Assembly (NCBI GenBank): GCA_964501705.1
Contig: CAZCUQ010000006.1
Span: forward strand, 1 to 35,374
DNA: 35,374 bases
Direction of reading: 5' to 3'
From: RGIG4694 sp964501705
GTDB taxonomy: Bacteria > Bacillota > Clostridia > Oscillospirales > Ruminococcaceae
The notes beneath the pieces were generated by a model, which was not told the origin of the DNA, did no database searches, and worked only from the letters and a program-made list of their open reading frames with translations. Below are positions 31,362 through 35,374 of this stretch, in pieces. Numbering within the stretch: position 1 is the stretch's first letter; each line of letters starts with the position of its first letter. A program made the position numbers and the translations under genes.

Positions 31362-33443
31362 TTGAAATTGTGTTTTAAAATCGCTGTTGTCGCAATAATT
31401 ATGGTAATAATTCCTATAGTAATTTTAACCGTACACATACGCTCGGCATCCAGTCAGTCAAATATTCTTACGGCGAAGAATCAGCTTTCCGAGATGGTTT
31501 CGTCCGAAAAACTCGTTCTTGACAGTATATTTTCGGATTGTCTCGGAAAGGTGAAAATCCTTGCGAGGCATAAGAATGTCCTGAGATATGTCATGTATGC
31601 CAACGAACACGAAAACAATGACCCGCACGAATCCGAGGATTACTACAGAGTGGTTTATCAGTCCGATCTGTATATGAGAACCGAAGGCGTTTACGCCATT
31701 GAAATAACCGACAAATCGGGAAAAGTTATCTTTTCCACTGTTGAGGGAGCGGAAGGGAAAGAATCGGCATTCAATTCGGGTGATGAAGAGAACAGCTTCA
31801 ATGGAGTATCTTCTCTTTTTATGTATGATGATATTCCCGTATTCTATATCGAACGCGAAATATTCAGCGAAGAAAACGAGCCTGTGGGGAAATTATGCTT
31901 TGTATATAAAGCCGATATGCTTGCAAACTCTGTCGAATTATTGGGACAATATGATTTTAACAAAATAATGATTATAGACAGCGGGACAGATATCATAGAA
32001 TCTCCGTTTAAGATTATTCGTTCTCTCGATTGGAGCGATGAATACAAGAATTTCTCGAAGTTTGCGGAGGATTTTATGTCGGATGATGAAAAAGAGGAGA
32101 TGTCCGACTTTTTTGACTACCAATATCAAGGAAAGAATAAGTCCGTTTGCATTGCTTATGTGACAAGCGCCGGCTGGGCGGTCGCGGGAGTGGTCAATCT
32201 TTATGATTACGACAAGAATTATTTCAACAGCTTCAGTTACATCTGGATAATAGTCGCCGCCGAGATAATTCTTACAATAATCGCTCTGAATTTTCTTCTT
32301 TCCCCGATTTTAAAGATCATTGATTTTCTCGAAAAACGAAACAAGGGCGACAATACCGCCGTTCTCAATTTAATTGAGAACGATGAGTTCGGAAATATCG
32401 GTTATCTTATGAATCATGTTTACGACAAGCTTTCCGCAAGCGAAGAAAAATATCGGTCTATCGCCGAAATGAGCGATAATATCGTTTTTGATATAAACCT
32501 TGAAAAGAATATCGTAACTGTTTCGGGCAATTTCAATAAGAAATTCAGCTTCCGGCCGAAGGATGATTCGCTGAAGGAAAGCTTCCTGTACAAATCCCAC
32601 ATCTACAAGGACGATAAGACCAAATATTTCGCGGGACTTAATAATATCCTGCAAACGAACGGGACAAAATGGGAGGGCGATTTCCGCATGAAAACGCTCT
32701 ACGGCGACTTTTCGTGGATAAGGATAAAAGCCAAAAAGCTTCTTAATCGAAAAGACGTTCCCACGAGGATAGTAGGTATTATGACCGATATTGACCGTCA
32801 GAAGGAAAGCGAACTGAATCTTATTCAAAAGGCAAGTCTGGACGCGCTTACACAGCTTTATAACCGCGAAACGTTCTATAAAATGCTTCGGACGGAAACA
32901 GAAAAACAAATGGGAAAAAGTAATCTTTCGGCTATTATGTTCATCGATCTGGACGATTTCAAATTCTTTAACGACAGATACGGTCATAAGTGCGGAGACG
33001 AGGTGCTTAAATTCACGGCATCCACTATCAAGGAGGCGTGCTTTGAACGAGGCTTCGGCGGAAGATTCGGCGGCGATGAGTTTATTATCTGCTTAACGGG
33101 ACTGAAGCTTATCGGAAATGCGGGGGAGATCGCGGGGAGCATAATAAAAACCCTCTCGTCGGGCTTTGAATCGGATTCGGAGGAAAATACTCATCTTTCC
33201 GTAAATTGCAGTATCGGGATCGCTTTCCTCGGAGAAAACGGAAGAACTCCCGAGGAGCTTATTGCCGCTGCGGACAGCGCAATGTATAAAATAAAAAAAC
33301 ACGGAAAATCCAATTTTGCGTATGCGTCGGCGGGGGATACTCCCGAACGCGATCTCGAAACCGAAACTTCCGTGATCGATTCGGACTTGACCGAAGAGAA
33401 TAACGATTCACCCGAACGTTCGGACGAAGAAAAAAATACATAA
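31362..33443 (+). CDS. Membrane-bound diguanylate cyclase with Cache-like and PAS domains
   Basis: Predicted c-di-GMP synthase of 693 residues. N-terminal helix (~4-24), extracellular Cache-like domain (~30-280; YAIEITDKSGKVIFST, PVFYIEREIF), second helix (~290-312), short HAMP-like segment, a PAS/PAC domain (EEKYRSIAEMSDNIVF... TRIVGIMTDIDRQKESE, ~360-485), then a GGDEF domain (DALTQLYNRETF) with an intact GGDEF motif (RFGGDEFIICL) and no RxxD inhibitory site. The last ~40 residues are acidic and disordered. Start TTG 31362 follows GAGGGTG at 8 nt. Monocistronic with its own promoter and terminator. It is the only one of the three GGDEF proteins here with a canonical motif. Confidence 0.92.
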   Translation: MKLCFKIAVVAIIMVIIPIVILTVHIRSASSQSNILTAKNQLSEMVSSEKLVLDSIFSDCLGKVKILARHKNVLRYVMYANEHENNDPHESEDYYRVVYQSDLYMRTEGVYAIEITDKSGKVIFSTVEGAEGKESAFNSGDEENSFNGVSSLFMYDDIPVFYIEREIFSEENEPVGKLCFVYKADMLANSVELLGQYDFNKIMIIDSGTDIIESPFKIIRSLDWSDEYKNFSKFAEDFMSDDEKEEMSDFFDYQYQGKNKSVCIAYVTSAGWAVAGVVNLYDYDKNYFNSFSYIWIIVAAEIILTIIALNFLLSPILKIIDFLEKRNKGDNTAVLNLIENDEFGNIGYLMNHVYDKLSASEEKYRSIAEMSDNIVFDINLEKNIVTVSGNFNKKFSFRPKDDSLKESFLYKSHIYKDDKTKYFAGLNNILQTNGTKWEGDFRMKTLYGDFSWIRIKAKKLLNRKDVPTRIVGIMTDIDRQKESELNLIQKASLDALTQLYNRETFYKMLRTETEKQMGKSNLSAIMFIDLDDFKFFNDRYGHKCGDEVLKFTASTIKEACFERGFGGRFGGDEFIICLTGLKLIGNAGEIAGSIIKTLSSGFESDSEENTHLSVNCSIGIAFLGENGRTPEELIAAADSAMYKIKKHGKSNFAYASAGDTPERDLETETSVIDSDLTEENNDSPERSDEEKNT

Positions 33444-33471
33444 GAGGCTGTTCTTCAGCCTCGTTTTTTTC
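33444..33471 (+). terminator. Terminator of the third GGDEF gene
   Basis: GAGGCTG-TTCTT-CAGCCTC followed by G and at least seven T, directly after the stop codon. Confidence 0.92.
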
Positions 33472-33599
33472 TTTGCCGTCTTTTGTAAAATAATGCGATG
33501 AAAAAAAGTCTCAAAAACCCTCCTGCGACAAATATTTCTTGGAAAGAGTGACATAATATATTTGAAAGAAAAAAATATATGTATTACAAGGAGAGAGAA

Positions 33600-35374
33600 A
33601 TGTACAATACGGAATTTTTCACCAAAAAGGCAAATATAGTCATCAACAAGGCGCTTATTACCGCGGGAAGACTTGGGCATACCTACGCGGGAAGCGAACA
33701 TCTTCTGCTGTCGCTTGCTTCGGAGCAGGGGAGTACGGCATACAGTATCCTTAAATCATGCGGAATAAACGAGGACAGAGTGCTTTCCGAAATAATCAGG
33801 CTTATCGGCAGGGGAGACTCTGCTTCCGTCGATATGTCACGGGCTACTCCCGTATTTTTGAGAATAATCGAAAAATCATGCGAAAAGGCAAACGCTTCAA
33901 AATCAAAGCCTGCGGGAACAGAGCATCTTCTTTCCGCAATTCTTGACGATGAAAATTCAACGGCTTATTCGATAATTCTTTCGGTCGGAGGGAATATTTC
34001 GCGTATATCTTCATCGTGTTCCGTTCCCATGAGCTTTTCCGGAAATATTCGTTCTCAGGGCGTTAAGGCTCCCACTCTTTTGAAATACGGAAAGGATCTC
34101 ACCGAAGAAGCGTATCAGTGCAAATGCGATCCTGTTTTCTGCCGTGACAAGGAAATAGAAAGAGTTATTCAGATACTTTCCAGGAGAACAAAGAACAACC
34201 CCTGTCTTGTCGGTGAAGCGGGAGTGGGGAAAACCGCCGTAGTCGAGGGAGTCGCAAGACTTATCGCCGAGGGGAAAGCTCCCTCTTTTCTGCGTGACAA
34301 GAGAATTATTTCGCTGAGTCTCACTTCAATGGTAGCGGGAGCAAAATACCGCGGGGATTTTGAGGAGCGAATAAAAGAGTGCCTTGACGAGGCGGCGGAA
34401 AACGATAATATCATTCTTTTCATAGATGAGCTTCACACGATAGTCGGAGCGGGAGCGGCGGAGGGAGCCATAGACGCGGCAAATATTTTAAAGCCTCAGC
34501 TCGCAAGAGGAGAGATAAAAATTATCGGCGCAACTACCTTTGATGAATACAGACGATTTATAGCAAAGGATAACGCTCTCGACAGGCGCTTCCAACGGGT
34601 GATAATCGAAGAACCGTCAGAGGAGGATTGCAGGAGAATACTCAAAGGTCTTGCTTCATGCTATGAAAGCTTTCACAAGGTGATCATCACAGACGAGGCC
34701 ATCGATGCCGCCATAACTCTTTCAGTAAGATATATAAACGACAGATGTCTGCCCGACAAAGCGGTTGATCTTATCGACGAGGCGGCTTCGAGAGCAAAAA
34801 TAAAGGGCTTCGGCGAGCCTAAGAATCTAAAGGAGCTTGCGGAAAATCTTAATCTTCTGCTTGAAAAATCAGAGGGCGGAGGGGCGAGGATGAGAAAAAA
34901 AGTACAGACCGTGAAAACTCCCATTTACGTCACCGCCGAGGATATAGCCTGTGTTCTGTCCGCTTCGTCGGGAATACCCGTATCGAGGATCAGCTTTACC
35001 GAGGGACAGAGACTTTTATCCTTTGAATCGGAGCTTCATAAGAGAATAATCGGTCAGGACGAAGCCGTGAAAGCGGTTTCCGACGCGGTAAGACGCGGAA
35101 GATCGGGACTAAAGGATCCGAAAAGACCTGTTGGCTCGTTCTTTTTTTGCGGACCGTCGGGCGTGGGAAAATCCGAGCTTGCAAAGGCTCTCGCCGAATC
35201 GCTTTTCGGGAGCGAAAGTTCGCTTATCAGGCTTGATATGAGCGAATATATGGAAAAACACAGCGTATCGAGAATGATAGGCTCGCCTCCGGGATACGTC
35301 GGCTACGATGAAGGCGGGCAGCTCACAGAGGCGGTTCGCAAAAAGCCGTATTCTGTTGTACTTTTCGACGAGAT
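33600..35374 (+). CDS. clpC: ClpC-type AAA+ unfoldase, cut by window end
   Basis: ATP-driven unfoldase that delivers proteins to ClpP. About 591 residues are visible. Clp_N double repeat (GHTYAGSEHLLL near 30 and PAGTEHLLSAILDD near 105); AAA module 1 with Walker A GEAGVGKT, Walker B IILFIDELH and arginine-finger region ALDRRFQRV; a shortened middle domain (NLKELAENLNLLL...); AAA module 2 with Walker A GPSGVGKS and Walker B VVLFDE, where the window ends. Compared with typical ClpC the middle domain lacks the UVR motif, and the usual GKLDPVIGRD segment reads CKCDPVFCRD, adding three Cys. ATG 33600 follows AAGGAG at good spacing. No CtsR box or mcsAB upstream; it may be a paralogue rather than the main ClpC. 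Confidence 0.9.
   Translation, partial: MYNTEFFTKKANIVINKALITAGRLGHTYAGSEHLLLSLASEQGSTAYSILKSCGINEDRVLSEIIRLIGRGDSASVDMSRATPVFLRIIEKSCEKANASKSKPAGTEHLLSAILDDENSTAYSIILSVGGNISRISSSCSVPMSFSGNIRSQGVKAPTLLKYGKDLTEEAYQCKCDPVFCRDKEIERVIQILSRRTKNNPCLVGEAGVGKTAVVEGVARLIAEGKAPSFLRDKRIISLSLTSMVAGAKYRGDFEERIKECLDEAAENDNIILFIDELHTIVGAGAAEGAIDAANILKPQLARGEIKIIGATTFDEYRRFIAKDNALDRRFQRVIIEEPSEEDCRRILKGLASCYESFHKVIITDEAIDAAITLSVRYINDRCLPDKAVDLIDEAASRAKIKGFGEPKNLKELAENLNLLLEKSEGGGARMRKKVQTVKTPIYVTAEDIACVLSASSGIPVSRISFTEGQRLLSFESELHKRIIGQDEAVKAVSDAVRRGRSGLKDPKRPVGSFFFCGPSGVGKSELAKALAESLFGSESSLIRLDMSEYMEKHSVSRMIGSPPGYVGYDEGGQLTEAVRKKPYSVVLFDE

Noticed and set aside
1..35374. CRISPR arrays, tRNA or rRNA genes, insertion sequences, integrase or phage genes
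   Set aside because: Looked for regularly spaced repeats, cloverleaf-like stretches and transposase motifs in the gaps; none found.

Overview
The window looks like a piece of a spore-forming anaerobic Clostridia genome, most like the Ruminococcaceae/Oscillospiraceae. Reasons: moderate GC, strong Shine-Dalgarno sites with frequent TTG starts, the sporulation genes spoIVA, sipL, spoIIID and sigG, an FtsQ/DivIB-FtsZ pair, ClpC, and an [FeFe]-hydrogenase-like sensor. A run of 10 N at 27751-27760 marks an assembly gap, as expected of a draft or metagenome assembly. I ran no searches; all family calls come from motifs read by eye.

Layout. 1-3849 (minus): sipL-spoIVA, the spore-coat basement layer pair, then a terminator and a separately promoted glyA cut by the window edge. 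3952-6598 (plus): divIB and ftsZ, each with its own sigma-A promoter, ending at a strong terminator. A 76-nt imperfect palindrome follows. 6716-9061 (minus): a Na/Pi cotransporter-PhoU protein and spoIIID with a sigma-E-type promoter. 9382-13039: a FIST-GGDEF diguanylate cyclase converging on a soluble hydrogenase-like/methyl-accepting fusion. 13252-19630 (plus): an MMPL/RND exporter overlapping a 1247-residue surface protein in which a long helical insert splits GLUG repeats, with a TetR-type operator upstream. 19769-22662: sigG converging on feoB. 22761-22910: remnant of a GNAT acetyltransferase. 23003-24670 (plus): carbohydrate kinase plus HAD phosphatase under a palindromic operator. 24743-26656 (minus): membrane-bound SGDEF protein. 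27044-31211 (plus): predicted 10-TM heavy-metal exporter (crossing the gap), a short ion-transporter-superfamily permease and a membrane-anchored GH44-like glycosidase. 31262-33471: a third GGDEF protein. 33600-end: clpC, cut by the window edge.

How they fit together. Sporulation and division genes (sipL, spoIVA, ftsZ, spoIIID, sigG) are interleaved with c-di-GMP signalling (three GGDEF proteins), redox sensing and envelope or surface functions. ftsZ and sigG, which are neighbours in many Firmicutes with spoIIGA-sigE between them, are about 13 kb apart here and spoIIGA-sigE are absent. The best candidate for an undescribed system is the MMPL exporter plus GLUG/coiled-coil protein pair; the hydrogenase-like chemoreceptor is the second.
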